Of a stretch of 64,000 nt of DNA, positions 16,204 through 25,015 are shown one piece after another. The stretch spans positions 1,289,501 to 1,353,500 of the forward strand of contig NZ_AP021884.1 in the NCBI RefSeq assembly GCF_009938015.1, in the 5' to 3' direction. The notes under the pieces are model-generated. The model searched no databases. It had not been told where the DNA came from and was given only the letters and a program-made list of their open reading frames with translations. Every line of letters starts with the position of its first letter. Position 1 is the first letter of the stretch. The position numbers were made by a program, and so were the translations under genes. Source of the stretch: Sulfuriferula plumbiphila (GTDB taxonomy: Bacteria; Pseudomonadota; Gammaproteobacteria; Burkholderiales; Sulfuriferulaceae).

Positions 16204-18785
16204 CTAGCTGCTGCGCGGTAGCCCACAAATAGCTGCACCCTGATAAAAGCGGCTTCCAGGTCATCAAACAGATTGCTGGCTTCGTCCCAGTGCCCGGCCT
16301 TGATGGCCTGTTCGAGCGCGCCGGCCAGGCGTTGTACGTCATTGGCGGCGATATAGGCGGACGCGCCCTTGATCTCGTGGGCGGGGCGTGCACTGGCAGT
16401 TGAGTGTGCCTGTATCCCGGTGCCCAGTTCAACGAGTAGCGCCGCGGTGCTGGAGCAATACAGATTAAGCAGTTCCGAGACCAGGGCCGCGTCCTGCTGG
16501 CAGTTTTTTTCCAGAGCCGGCATGTCAACCGGATTGCTATTGACGGCGGATTCAGCCCGGATAGCGATGGTTTGCCGGACCGGCGCATGATTGAGCCAAC
16601 GCGCCAGCATGTTGACCAGTTCTTCTTCCTGCACCGGCTTGGTCAGGTAATCATTCATCCCCGCTGCCAGGCACTGCTCTCGCGTACCCTGCATGGCGTT
16701 GGCCGTCATGGCGATTATCGGGGCGGCATTGGGGTTGGTTTTGCGGATCAGCGCGGTTGCCTGGTAGCCGTCCATTACCGGCATCTGGCAATCCATCAGG
16801 GTCAGGTCGTAGCCCCCGGCCTGCGCGAGCGCTGCTGCTTCGCGGCCATTCGCAGCGATGTCTACCTGTGCTCCCAGGTGGCGCAACAAGTGCTGTATGA
16901 CTTTCTGGTTGACCACGTTGTCTTCTGCAACCAGTATCCGCCTGCCCATGAATTGGGTGTGGTCAGGACGTGCCGGTGCGCGCCCGGTATGGGCCGGAAC
17001 TGCAGATTCGACACGAATCAGTGGCAGGGTGAAACGAAACCGGCTGCCCTGTCCAGCGGCGCTGTCCACGCTGATGTGGCCACCCATCAATTCCGACAAT
17101 TGCCTGCAAATCGCCAGCCCGAGTCCGGTACCGCCGTATTTGCGTGTCGTGGAACCATCCGCCTGGGAAAATGAGCGGAACAGGCGGCTCTGCGTTTCGG
17201 CTGATATGCCGATGCCGCTGTCTTCAACCGTAAACATGATCCGGCAAGTCGAATCGGAAGCATTGTCCGGCACCACAGCGACCGTAATGTGCACTGATCC
17301 GGCGGGGGTGAATTTAAGTGCATTGTCCACCAGGTTGGTGAGTATCTGGCGCAACCTGTGGGGGTCGCCGCGTACTTGTTCGGGGACGCCAGCGAGGATG
17401 TTGCAATCAAAGCTTAGCCCCATTTCTTCGGCACGGTTGGCAAACAGGCTGGCGATTTCCAGCACGGTTTCGTGCAGATTGAAGTCGATGGATTCGAGGT
17501 CAAGTTTGCCGGCATCGATTTTGGAGAAATCCAGGATGTCGTTGATGATAGTCAACAGGCTCTTCCCGGAGCTGTGTATGGCTTGTGCATACTCGCGCTG
17601 TTGGGGGCTCAGAGTGGTTTTGAGCATGAGGTTGGCCATGCCGATGACGCCGTTCATTGGGGTGCGGATTTCGTGACTGACATTGGCGACAAATTCGGCT
17701 TTGAGACGCGCGGCCTCCACGGCGGCATCGTGTGCTTCCTTCAGGCTTTGTTCGGCCAGTTTGCGCTCGGTGATGTCGCGCATGATGGCTTGTATCACAC
17801 GCTTGTCATCCAGCGTCATGGCATGCAGTGCGATTTCAGCGGGAAATTCGCTGCCGTCATCCCGCACGCCCAGCCATTCCAAGAAACAATAGCCTTCGGC
17901 ACGCGCACGTGCCACGCAATCATTGGCGAATTGTGCGGCCGTGCGCCCATCCCCCTGAATGGGCGCACCTAATTGATAGGGCTGGCGTGCGATGAAATCC
18001 TGTACAGAATGGATGCCGAACATTTTCAGTGCGGCGGGATTGCAATCGGTAAAGCCTTCCTCGTCCATAATCACAATGGCATCGGAGTTGGTTTCAAACA
18101 GGGTCTGATACTTGAGCTTCTGTTTTTGCAGTTCGCTGGTCTGGTAAGCAGTGCGGCGCACGGCAACGAAAGCGATCAGGGCGCCAATCAGCCCGGCCAG
18201 ACTCCCCATGGCTATCATCAGCGAGCGTGTTTCGCGATATGCGTCGAAGGCATCCACTGCCGCATTTGCGTTGGCTTCACGCTGCAGCTTGAGCAAGGTG
18301 TCCAGTTCGCCCACAAGTGCTTTCTGGGCGGGGATAGCTTCGTTCTGCAGTAGTTTTAGTGCGTTCCCGTTTTCCCTATCCAGCGCCAGATCGACTGTAT
18401 GCATCACAATGGGCTGCGCGATGGCGGCCGACTTGCGCACGCGTGCCAAAATCGTCTTTTCTTCCGGGTTCAGGCTGCTTAACGTCAGTGCCTGCATGGC
18501 CTGGGTGAAACGTACGCCGTAGTTATGGAAATCGTACAGTTCGTCGTTCTGCTCAAACGGCGCGGTATTGAGTACCAGCGAATGCATGGTGATGGTGCGA
18601 TCGCGTAGCGCGTCGCGCATGATGTTGGCAAGTTCGGTTTTGTAGTCGTTGACGGTGACAATCGCTACCAGGCGATTATTGATTGCCTCCATCTGATTCA
18701 ACCCGAGCAGGGTAATGCCCAGCATCAGACACAATATCAGGGCGAAGCCCAGGCCTAAGCCGAACTTGATGCTGCGCAAATTCAC
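16197..18785 (-). CDS. Hybrid sensor histidine kinase with PAS, receiver and HPt domains
   Basis: An 862-residue membrane kinase. Domains in order: TM1 (8-30), periplasmic helical sensor (31-190, four-helix-bundle type with AQ..HTVDLALD), TM2 (about 191-212), PAS with PAC (225-345; ETNSDAIVIMDEEGF), HisKA with phospho-histidine in VANVSHEIRTPMNG (about residue 378), HATPase with N box DNALKF and G boxes GIGIS and GGTGLGLAI, receiver with VAEDN and LMDCQMPVMDG (about 635-755), and HPt with AHEIKG (about 815). A full phosphorelay is present but no DNA-binding response regulator adjoins, so the output partner is elsewhere. GTG start at 18785. Confidence 0.95.
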   Translation of the reverse strand: MNLRSIKFGLGLGFALILCLMLGITLLGLNQMEAINNRLVAIVTVNDYKTELANIMRDALRDRTITMHSLVLNTAPFEQNDELYDFHNYGVRFTQAMQALTLSSLNPEEKTILARVRKSAAIAQPIVMHTVDLALDRENGNALKLLQNEAIPAQKALVGELDTLLKLQREANANAAVDAFDAYRETRSLMIAMGSLAGLIGALIAFVAVRRTAYQTSELQKQKLKYQTLFETNSDAIVIMDEEGFTDCNPAALKMFGIHSVQDFIARQPYQLGAPIQGDGRTAAQFANDCVARARAEGYCFLEWLGVRDDGSEFPAEIALHAMTLDDKRVIQAIMRDITERKLAEQSLKEAHDAAVEAARLKAEFVANVSHEIRTPMNGVIGMANLMLKTTLSPQQREYAQAIHSSGKSLLTIINDILDFSKIDAGKLDLESIDFNLHETVLEIASLFANRAEEMGLSFDCNILAGVPEQVRGDPHRLRQILTNLVDNALKFTPAGSVHITVAVVPDNASDSTCRIMFTVEDSGIGISAETQSRLFRSFSQADGSTTRKYGGTGLGLAICRQLSELMGGHISVDSAAGQGSRFRFTLPLIRVESAVPAHTGRAPARPDHTQFMGRRILVAEDNVVNQKVIQHLLRHLGAQVDIAANGREAAALAQAGGYDLTLMDCQMPVMDGYQATALIRKTNPNAAPIIAMTANAMQGTREQCLAAGMNDYLTKPVQEEELVNMLARWLNHAPVRQTIAIRAESAVNSNPVDMPALEKNCQQDAALVSELLNLYCSSTAALLVELGTGIQAHSTASARPAHEIKGASAYIAANDVQRLAGALEQAIKAGHWDEASNLFDDLEAAFIRVQLFVGYRAAASQ

Positions 18786-18856
18786 GTGGCAATGCCAAGG
18801 CTGGCTGATACAGGGAAGGGGGGCGGGAGTGTGTGCATTAAAGCGGGCAGATGAAG

Positions 18857-19372
18857 TCAGGGATTGCCCGGCAGTGGCAGACTGAGCAGTCGGCGCGCCC
18901 CTTCAAAGCGCTGTGACCAGTATTTTTCGTGCATGTCAGAAATCATGATGTTGCCGCTTTGACTGCTGGAGGCATGGATGAAGCGATGTTCGCCCAGATA
19001 AATGCCTACATGCGAAAACGCGCGCTTCATGGTGTCGAAAAAAACCAGATCGCCCGGGCGCAGGTCTTGCTCGTCTACGCTTTCGCCCGTCATGCTGATT
19101 TCGCTCGCACTTCGAGGTAACTGCAAGCCTGCTGCATTGCTGAACACGTAGCGCACAAAACCGCTGCAGTCCATGCCGGTTTGCGGTGAGTTCCCACCAT
19201 ACCTGTAAGCGGTACCGATCAGACTCACCGCGTAGAACAGCAAATCAGCGCGCTCGCCGTCCACGGCAGCGTGTGCAGAGACCGAGTCGCTGGCAGCGTC
19301 ATTCGCATACACCGGATGGAACACGGCGAGATACAAATTGACCAATAAGAAAAAGATAATGCGCATGGACAT
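18857..19372 (-). CDS. Secreted NlpC/P60 family cell-wall hydrolase (C40 peptidase)
   Basis: About 171 residues from ATG 19372; longer in-frame options exist but the hydrophobic signal peptide starts here (MRIIFFLLVNLYLAVF..VYA). The catalytic domain has the cysteine in GMDCSGFVRYVF, the histidine in FSHVGIYLGE and the third residue in RFIHASSS, plus YRYGGNSP and LRPGDLVFFD, all family signatures. It should cleave D-gamma-glutamyl-diaminopimelate bonds in peptidoglycan stems. No lipobox. It stands alone, 72 bases past the start of the histidine kinase. Confidence 0.92.
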   Translation of the reverse strand: MSMRIIFFLLVNLYLAVFHPVYANDAASDSVSAHAAVDGERADLLFYAVSLIGTAYRYGGNSPQTGMDCSGFVRYVFSNAAGLQLPRSASEISMTGESVDEQDLRPGDLVFFDTMKRAFSHVGIYLGEHRFIHASSSQSGNIMISDMHEKYWSQRFEGARRLLSLPLPGNP

Positions 19373-19473
19373 GAAATTTAATGAATTTTTGCACGCTGGT
19401 AAAGAAAAAACCGTCACCCCTGTAGATTAACAGCTAATATCAAATCGTATTTGGCACGTTGAAGGAGCGCGTC

Positions 19474-20127
19474 ATGGATGAACATGCTATCCCTGCAGCG
19501 ACGCTGGAAACCATCAAGCAAGAGGCCAGGCAGGCTGGTGCGGACGGAATGGATATCGGCGAACGCGTCCATGCAATTACGCTGCGGGCGATCGAGCAAA
19601 GAAGCCTGAATGCAGCCGAGATCCAGGCGGTGCTGGCGGCAGTAAGTGCCGGTGTCAATCTTGGGCTGGCTGAACGCGGCGGCGATATCGCGCAATCGCT
19701 GCGCGCAGCGGTGAGCGGCATGGATCAGGCACTGGCCAGGTTTGCCCAGTCCATACAGCTGATGATCGAAGAAACGCTTGCCAGCGGCAGGGAATTCCGC
19801 GCGGGCGAATTGAAGCAATCGCTGCAAACGCTACGTGATCTGGAACATTCGCTGATCGACGCAATCCGCCAGACTGCCGGCACCAGCGCAGGCACGCTCA
19901 AGGCGGAAATGAACCGTATCGTTGCCCACCTCAAAACTACCGGATCAGACGCTGGCGGACAGGCGCTGGATACCCTCACGCAGCTTGTCGCCACGCTGCG
20001 TGCTGCTGCGCATTCGGGTAAAATCAGCGCCGAGCTTGGCGCCCGGGAGCTAGCCGGTCGCGTGGCGCTGTTTGCCAGCGGCCTGTTGACGGGCGCAGGC
20101 GAGGCGCTGCGCAACAAGGCAAAGTAA
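19474..20127 (+). CDS. Helical hypothetical protein upstream of a UbiB-like kinase
   Basis: A 217-residue protein from ATG 19474 (GAAGGAG 7 bases upstream), almost entirely predicted helix, without signal peptide or clear membrane segment, rich in Ala, Leu, Gln and Glu. The C-terminal 50 residues include AHSGKISAELGARELAGRVALFASGLLTGAGEAL, weakly amphipathic and possibly membrane-associating. Similar proteins may be catalogued as a DUF (perhaps DUF6781), which I cannot verify. It ends 30 bases before the UbiB-like gene and is probably cotranscribed with it. Confidence 0.72.
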   Translation: MDEHAIPAATLETIKQEARQAGADGMDIGERVHAITLRAIEQRSLNAAEIQAVLAAVSAGVNLGLAERGGDIAQSLRAAVSGMDQALARFAQSIQLMIEETLASGREFRAGELKQSLQTLRDLEHSLIDAIRQTAGTSAGTLKAEMNRIVAHLKTTGSDAGGQALDTLTQLVATLRAAAHSGKISAELGARELAGRVALFASGLLTGAGEALRNKAK

Positions 20128-20157
20128 ACCAACCCGCTGGATCAACAACCATAAATT

Positions 20158-21819
20158 ATGCTTTGGGAGACTATCGGCGTCGTGCGCGACCTGCCGCGCT
20201 TGCACGAAATTGCCACCATCATGATCCGCTACGGCTGGGGCGACATGGTGCGCGCACTGGGTATCGGTACCATACTGGAGCGCGCCGGGCGTATCCTGCA
20301 CTGGCAGACCACTTCCGAAATCGACCAGCTTGAACCCGCAGTACGCATTCGGCTGGCGATGGAGGCACTGGGCCCCACCTTCATCAAGCTCGGGCAGTTG
20401 TTTGCCACGCGTGTAGATGTATTCCCGCCAGCATGGATTGCGGAATTCGAAAAGCTGCAATCGAAAGTGCCGCCCGTGCCGTTCGCAGAACTGGCGCCAC
20501 ATCTCGAAACTGCACTGGGCCTGCCTGCCACCGAAATATTTCTTGAACTGGATATCGATGCGTTTGCCGCCGCCTCGATGGCGCAGGTGCACCGGGCAAA
20601 ATTGCAGGACGGCACACCGGTCATCCTCAAGATCCGGCGTCCCGGCATCGAGAAAAAAATCGAAGCCGATCTGCGCATCATGCAGCACATCGCCCGTCTG
20701 GCCGAACACGAGATACCCGACGCACACCGTTATCAGCCGGTGATGATGCTGGCGCAGTTCCGGCGTTCGTTGCGACGCGAGCTTGACCTCCTGATGGAAG
20801 CCCACAACATCGAGCGTTTCCGCACCAATTTTGCTGATGATGAAACCGTGCATATCCCCAGGGTGTACTGGGATTACACCAGCGAAATACTCAACGTGCA
20901 GGAGGAGCTGATTGGTATCCCGGGCACCCGTCTGGGCGAGGTACGCGCCGCCGGGCTGGATTTGCCGGTGCTGGCCGCGCGCGGTGCCGATGCGGTGCTG
21001 AAAATGATCCTGGTGCACGGCTATTTTCATGCCGACCCGCATCCCGGCAATGTCATCTACTTGCCCGGCAACCGTGTCGGCATGATTGATTTCGGCATGG
21101 TGGGGCGGCTCACCGAATACCGCCGCAACCAGATTGTGAATTTGCTCGACGCACTGGCGCGCAAGGACGAGGAGGGGATGCTGGCTGTGTTGATGGATTG
21201 GACCGGCGATGGCGAGGTGGACGAGGCCAAGCTCGGTTGCGATGTGTCGGAGCTGGTATTCAGCTACGACAACCTGCAACTCAAGGATATAAAAATTGGT
21301 CCCTTGCTCACCGACATCACCGCCATCATCCGCGAGAATGGCCTCGTGCTTCCTGCTGACTTGACGTTGCTGTTCAAGGCGCTGATCACATTGGAAGGAC
21401 TCGGCCAGCAGCTCGATCCGCATTTTCATATGGTGGATCATCTCACCCCTTTCGTACGTGGGGTGATCGCCGAGCGCTACCAGCCCGCTGCACTGATCAA
21501 ACGTGGCCGCAAAAATCTCAAAGAGGCCCTGGAAGTTGTCTCCGGCCTGCCGCGGGACATGGCAAAATTATTGCGCGAGGCCCGCCGCGGGCGCCTGCGC
21601 ATTGACCTGGACCTGAAACGCCTCGACCAGTTTGGGCATCAACTCGACCGTGCCAGCAGCCGCATCACCATGGGCATCCTCACTGCCGCCCTGATCATCG
21701 GCTCATCCATTGTCATGACTGTTCCGGGTTGGCGTTTCCTCGGCATAGTTGGTTTTCTGTTGGCGTTTTTAAACAGCATCTGGGTGATATTCTCGATCTG
21801 GCGCTCAGGCAAGCATTAA
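20158..21819 (+). CDS. ABC1/UbiB-family atypical kinase (AarF-like)
   Basis: A 553-residue UbiB-family protein; members support ubiquinone biosynthesis or other isoprenoid-lipid handling by ATPase/kinase-like activity at the membrane. Visible marks: the family's KxGQ motif in FIKLGQLFATR (about residue 78), the alanine-rich loop AAASMAQVHRA (about 140), the lysine in VILKIRRPG, FHADPHPGN (catalytic loop) and MIDFGMVGRL. Two C-terminal membrane segments follow (about 500-545), ending FSIWRSGKH. The usual ubiE/ubiJ neighbours are absent, so this may be a paralogue of the true UbiB. Confidence 0.88.
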   Translation: MLWETIGVVRDLPRLHEIATIMIRYGWGDMVRALGIGTILERAGRILHWQTTSEIDQLEPAVRIRLAMEALGPTFIKLGQLFATRVDVFPPAWIAEFEKLQSKVPPVPFAELAPHLETALGLPATEIFLELDIDAFAAASMAQVHRAKLQDGTPVILKIRRPGIEKKIEADLRIMQHIARLAEHEIPDAHRYQPVMMLAQFRRSLRRELDLLMEAHNIERFRTNFADDETVHIPRVYWDYTSEILNVQEELIGIPGTRLGEVRAAGLDLPVLAARGADAVLKMILVHGYFHADPHPGNVIYLPGNRVGMIDFGMVGRLTEYRRNQIVNLLDALARKDEEGMLAVLMDWTGDGEVDEAKLGCDVSELVFSYDNLQLKDIKIGPLLTDITAIIRENGLVLPADLTLLFKALITLEGLGQQLDPHFHMVDHLTPFVRGVIAERYQPAALIKRGRKNLKEALEVVSGLPRDMAKLLREARRGRLRIDLDLKRLDQFGHQLDRASSRITMGILTAALIIGSSIVMTVPGWRFLGIVGFLLAFLNSIWVIFSIWRSGKH

Positions 21820-21835
21820 TCCAGATAATTTGCCG

Positions 21836-21864
21836 TTTACCAAGAGCACCATACCTCCTATAAT
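21836..21864 (+). promoter_or_regulatory. Promoter of tRNA-Thr
   Basis: A perfect -10 TATAAT (21859-21864) ends 10 bases before the tRNA; TTTACC (21836-21841) with a 17-base spacer is a plausible -35. Confidence 0.6.
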
Positions 21865-21874
21865 TCGCGCCTAC

Positions 21875-21950
<76 letters not shown>

Positions 21951-22440
21951 GAATAAATACTAACAAACAGTAACTTAGTTAACAATATTCTTGTTTGTAG
22001 TAAACTATATCTGTATCCATTTCTCCCTATTTGTTGCCTGTCACTGTCCCAACACTGTCCCAAATTGTTTTTAGTTGCTTGGGGTGCGCTGTGGCAGCCA
22101 GCGCGTTTGTGTTAGCAGTTGTACACTTATCCACGGTGCTGTACCTGTGGGCAACTCGACCGCAAGCCCAGGCATTGCGAGGGTCGAGTTGCCCAGCTGG
22201 CGACTGTAGGTTGGCGGGATTGGTAAATGCGGGAGGGTTTTGTGACGCGAACCAAATCGTCATGGAAACAGCCTCGGACGCGGATAACAGGCATTGGCGC
22301 TCGCTGGTGCCAACAACGTCCACTTACGAGCGCTGTCCGATGTGATGGGAAAACTCACTAGCCGTTTACAGATGCGAAGCCTATGATGGAAAACCCAGTG
22401 CCCTGTTAGGCAGACCTTGACTAAAATATCGGAACGATGG
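21951..22440. other. Sparse 490-base stretch after tRNA-Thr with a nested hairpin
   Basis: Overlapping frames on both strands (plus 22031-22345, minus 22027-22323) have no motif or ribosome-binding site and look non-coding. The notable structure is a perfect 14-bp inverted repeat, TGGGCAACTCGACC (22148-22161) and GGTCGAGTTGCCCA (22182-22195), with an inner CGCAA/TTGCG pair. A DnaA-box-like TTATCCAC lies just before it (near 22127). No direct repeat of the tRNA end was found, so an integrated element is not demonstrated. Confidence 0.45.
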
Positions 22441-22587
22441 ATGCCCCGGCAGGCGGGAGACAAGTTTTGCACTCAGTGCAAGCACTTCTGCCCATCAATC
22501 GGAGGAATACAGATAGTCTCGGAGGACAAATTGCACCAACGCTGGATTTGCAAGCAATGCAAAGAGCGCCAAGATGAAACCCTATAA
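22441..22587 (+). CDS. Tiny zinc-ribbon-like protein
   Basis: A 48-residue open frame starting at ATG 22441 with GGAACG a short distance upstream. It has two CxxC knuckles, FCTQCKHFC (residues 9-17) and WICKQCKER (about 35-42), separated by 22 residues with a GG turn: the layout of a small zinc ribbon. Such proteins are often nucleic-acid or protein adaptors, but nothing specific can be said. Support comes from the paired cysteine motifs in an otherwise gene-free stretch. Confidence 0.55.
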   Translation: MPRQAGDKFCTQCKHFCPSIGGIQIVSEDKLHQRWICKQCKERQDETL

Positions 22588-22684
22588 AAGGCAGCCCATA
22601 CTTGATTGCCAGACGCTGGCGATTTGACATTGCCTGCCATCCGTCAAGCGAGATACTGAACTATAACTTCCAGGAGAAACCACC

Positions 22685-23194
22685 ATGTCTATTTCCATGT
22701 ATCTGGCATCAGTCCCGCCCATTCTCCGTGCGTTGACTAACTTGCGGGCGGTTCTCGAGAAAGCCGCCGCACACGCCGAGGCCAGGAAGATCGACCCCTC
22801 GGTTCTGGTCAACGCACGTCTCTATCCGGACATGCTCCCACTCTCGCGTCAAGTCCGGATTGCAACAGACAACGCCAAGGGCGCCGCTTCGCGCCTTGCA
22901 GGTAGGGAGCCACCGAAGTATGAAGACAACGAATCCACCTTTCCGGAACTGGTGGCACGTATCGACAAGACGATTGCCTTGCTTGAAACGTTCAAGCCTG
23001 AGCAAATAGATGGTTCTGAGGATAAAACCATTTCGCTGCCTATGCACGACAGGACGCTCACCTTTAAGGGTATGCCCTACTTGCTCGATTACGTGCTCCC
23101 CAATATCTATTTCCATGTCACAACTGCATACGCCATTCTGCGGCATAACGGCGTGGAAATCGGCAAACAGGATTTCTTGGGCAAGATTTCCTAA
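22685..23194 (+). CDS. DUF1993 family protein
   Basis: A 169-residue soluble protein matching the DUF1993 pattern: MSISMYLASVPPILRALTNL at the start, LVNARLYPDMLPLSRQVRIATDNAKGA in the middle, and LPNIYFHVTTAYAILRHNGVEIGKQDFLG at the end. The fold is a DinB-like four-helix bundle; the histidine in YFHVTTAY is the conserved one. Function unknown. CAGGAG lies 12 bases before the ATG, a slightly long spacing. Stand-alone gene. Confidence 0.88.
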   Translation: MSISMYLASVPPILRALTNLRAVLEKAAAHAEARKIDPSVLVNARLYPDMLPLSRQVRIATDNAKGAASRLAGREPPKYEDNESTFPELVARIDKTIALLETFKPEQIDGSEDKTISLPMHDRTLTFKGMPYLLDYVLPNIYFHVTTAYAILRHNGVEIGKQDFLGKIS

Positions 23195-23281
23195 CGCATC
23201 ACGTGGCTATAGAAATTACTCTACATGGCTGCTACGCGGAGTTAGCCACAATTGCTCAAAGTCCTGATGGGGTGATTACGA

Positions 23282-23761
23282 ATGCGTAAACGATTGACTG
23301 CTACTGTTCAGCAAGCCCCGTTGCCTTCGGAGCAGGACTGGTTGAATACTGAGGATTTTGCAGAGGTGGAACTTACCTCGGAAGACGCCGAGTACCCCAT
23401 TGAGCTTGCTTTGCTGCCAGGTAGAGGCCCGGGCTGGCGCGCCGCAGAACCAGGAAAGCAGGCGATTAGGCTTTTCCTTGAGCATCCGCAACTGATCCGC
23501 CGGATCAGACTGAGTTTCGTGGAATCCGTCATCGCGCGTACGCAGGAGTATGTCCTGCGCTGGTCTGCCGATGGCGGGCAATCGTTCCGAGAGGTGGTGC
23601 GTCAGCAGTGGAACTTCAGCCCCACGGGGGCAACCTCGCAGACGGAAGATTATCACGTCGAACTTGCCGGGCTCACGGTGCTTGAACTGTGCATTACCCC
23701 GGATATAAGCGGCGCAAATGTCTATGCCTATGCCTCCCTTGCGCAGCTGCGGATCGCCTAA
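23282..23761 (+). CDS. Carbohydrate-binding-like (discoidin-type) beta-sandwich protein
   Basis: A 159-residue protein without a signal peptide. Beta-rich: KQAIRLFLEHPQLIRRIRLSF, then QEYVLRWSADGGQSFREVVRQQWNFSPTG, then YHVELAGLTVLELCITPDISG, which fits an F5/8 type C-like jelly roll. It likely binds a glycan or another ligand, but no catalytic residues are evident. The start ATG follows GGGGTGATTACGA; it may be cotranscribed with the DUF1993 gene 87 bases upstream. Confidence 0.7.
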   Translation: MRKRLTATVQQAPLPSEQDWLNTEDFAEVELTSEDAEYPIELALLPGRGPGWRAAEPGKQAIRLFLEHPQLIRRIRLSFVESVIARTQEYVLRWSADGGQSFREVVRQQWNFSPTGATSQTEDYHVELAGLTVLELCITPDISGANVYAYASLAQLRIA

Positions 23762-24098
23762 TTGGTAAAGTTCCGTTCTGACACTGCCTGTCCAACTGGC
23801 TCAGTTCGATCCACTCCCGACATTCAGGCATTTTCTGGCCGGATCAATTATGCAGGCCAAGACCGTCCGTCTCCAATGACGATACTTGTGGTGAATATCG
23901 GGAAACGACCAAGTCAATTGATAGCCAACATAAGATGGAAACTGGTTTGTCATATCCGCATTCTTTAGACCGTGGCCAGTTGAAAAGCGTGGATGGTTGT
24001 ACTTGTCGAAATTATAAAATCCACTGAGACTCGCGCCCGAGTTCAGTAACCGGAGGCCGCAACAGTAAAGAAACCCGGTTTTAGAATTCCAAGCACCC
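23762..24098. other. Gap without a recognisable gene
   Basis: A minus-strand frame (23801-24133) runs into the end of the dehydrogenase gene. It has no ribosome-binding site or motif I know, though parts (FYNFDKYNHPRFSTGHG) do not look random; it might be a decayed gene. Nothing else seen. Confidence 0.4.
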
Positions 24099-24983
24099 TC
24101 AACTAGAAATAATCCCCGCATCTTTCGCCGCAAGGCTGCCTACGGCTGACCAGTCGAGATGATCACCGCCATGAGCCATGAGTTTCAGGAAACGATCGCG
24201 CAAAATGCTGGCAAAAGGCAGGGGCACCTTTAACTCTTCTGCTGCAGCCAGAACCAGTCGCATATCTTTTTGACCCAGATGAGCGGCAAACCCGGCGGGC
24301 TCAAAATGGCGATCAGCGATCATGGCGCCATAGTTCTTGTACAGAGGAATATTGAACAGGCTGGAGGTCAGCAGATCGAGATACTGGTGCCGATCCACGC
24401 CTCCTTTTTCCACCAGAGCCATGGCCTCACCCAGCGACTCGATCACCGTAGCGATCAGGAAATTGCCACTCAACTTCACCAGATTGGCCTTTTCAGGATC
24501 ATCCGACACGATGAAAGTACGCTGGCCCAGAATGTCCAACAACGGTTGGATCTTTGTGATGAGTTCAGGTTTGCCCGACGCGACCATGAAAAGCTTACCT
24601 GCTGCGGCTGCATCCGGCCTGCCGAATACGGGAGCAGCAATAAAACCCTGCTGTTTTTCAGCGTGGGCATGAGCAAGCTGTGCCGATAAAGCGACGCTCA
24701 CCGTGCTGCAGGAGACGTGTATGGCCCCGGGCTTGAGATGTTCCAGAATCCCTGAAGGGCCCAGTGCCACCTCACTCAGTGCGGTATCATTTGCCAGCAT
24801 GGTAAAAACCACATCGGCATCGCAAACTTCAGCGATAGTTGTCGCCGCTTTTGCACCTTGAGCAATCAGCGGCTGCAGGCGTTCAGCAGACCGATTGTAT
24901 ACGCTAAGGTCGTATCCTGCCTGACACAGGCGGGAGGCCATGCCTGCGCCCATTTTCCCCAGCCCGATAAATCCCGTTTTCAC
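24099..24983 (-). CDS. 3-hydroxyisobutyrate dehydrogenase-family oxidoreductase
   Basis: A 294-residue beta-hydroxyacid dehydrogenase. N-terminal Rossmann signature FIGLGKMGAGMASRL; substrate-binding segment around HVSCSTVS (usually DxSTVS); catalytic lysine in LVKLSGNFLIATVIESLGEA (about residue 170); PVFGRPDAAAAGKLFMVASG is typical of the glyoxylate/succinate semialdehyde reductase branch, which reduces glyoxylate or succinic semialdehyde with NADPH. GTG start 24983 is supported by AGGAG. It sits 33 bases after the zinc alcohol dehydrogenase gene, so the two may share a transcript dealing with aldehyde reduction. Confidence 0.9.
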   Translation of the reverse strand: MKTGFIGLGKMGAGMASRLCQAGYDLSVYNRSAERLQPLIAQGAKAATTIAEVCDADVVFTMLANDTALSEVALGPSGILEHLKPGAIHVSCSTVSVALSAQLAHAHAEKQQGFIAAPVFGRPDAAAAGKLFMVASGKPELITKIQPLLDILGQRTFIVSDDPEKANLVKLSGNFLIATVIESLGEAMALVEKGGVDRHQYLDLLTSSLFNIPLYKNYGAMIADRHFEPAGFAAHLGQKDMRLVLAAAEELKVPLPFASILRDRFLKLMAHGGDHLDWSAVGSLAAKDAGIISS

Positions 24984-25015
24984 CGTTCTTCTCCTAAAAT
25001 TAAAACTGCTGCTTT

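Noticed and set aside
22148-22195. Integron attC site
   Set aside because: Arms lack the RYYYAAC/GTTRRRY core and no integron integrase is present.
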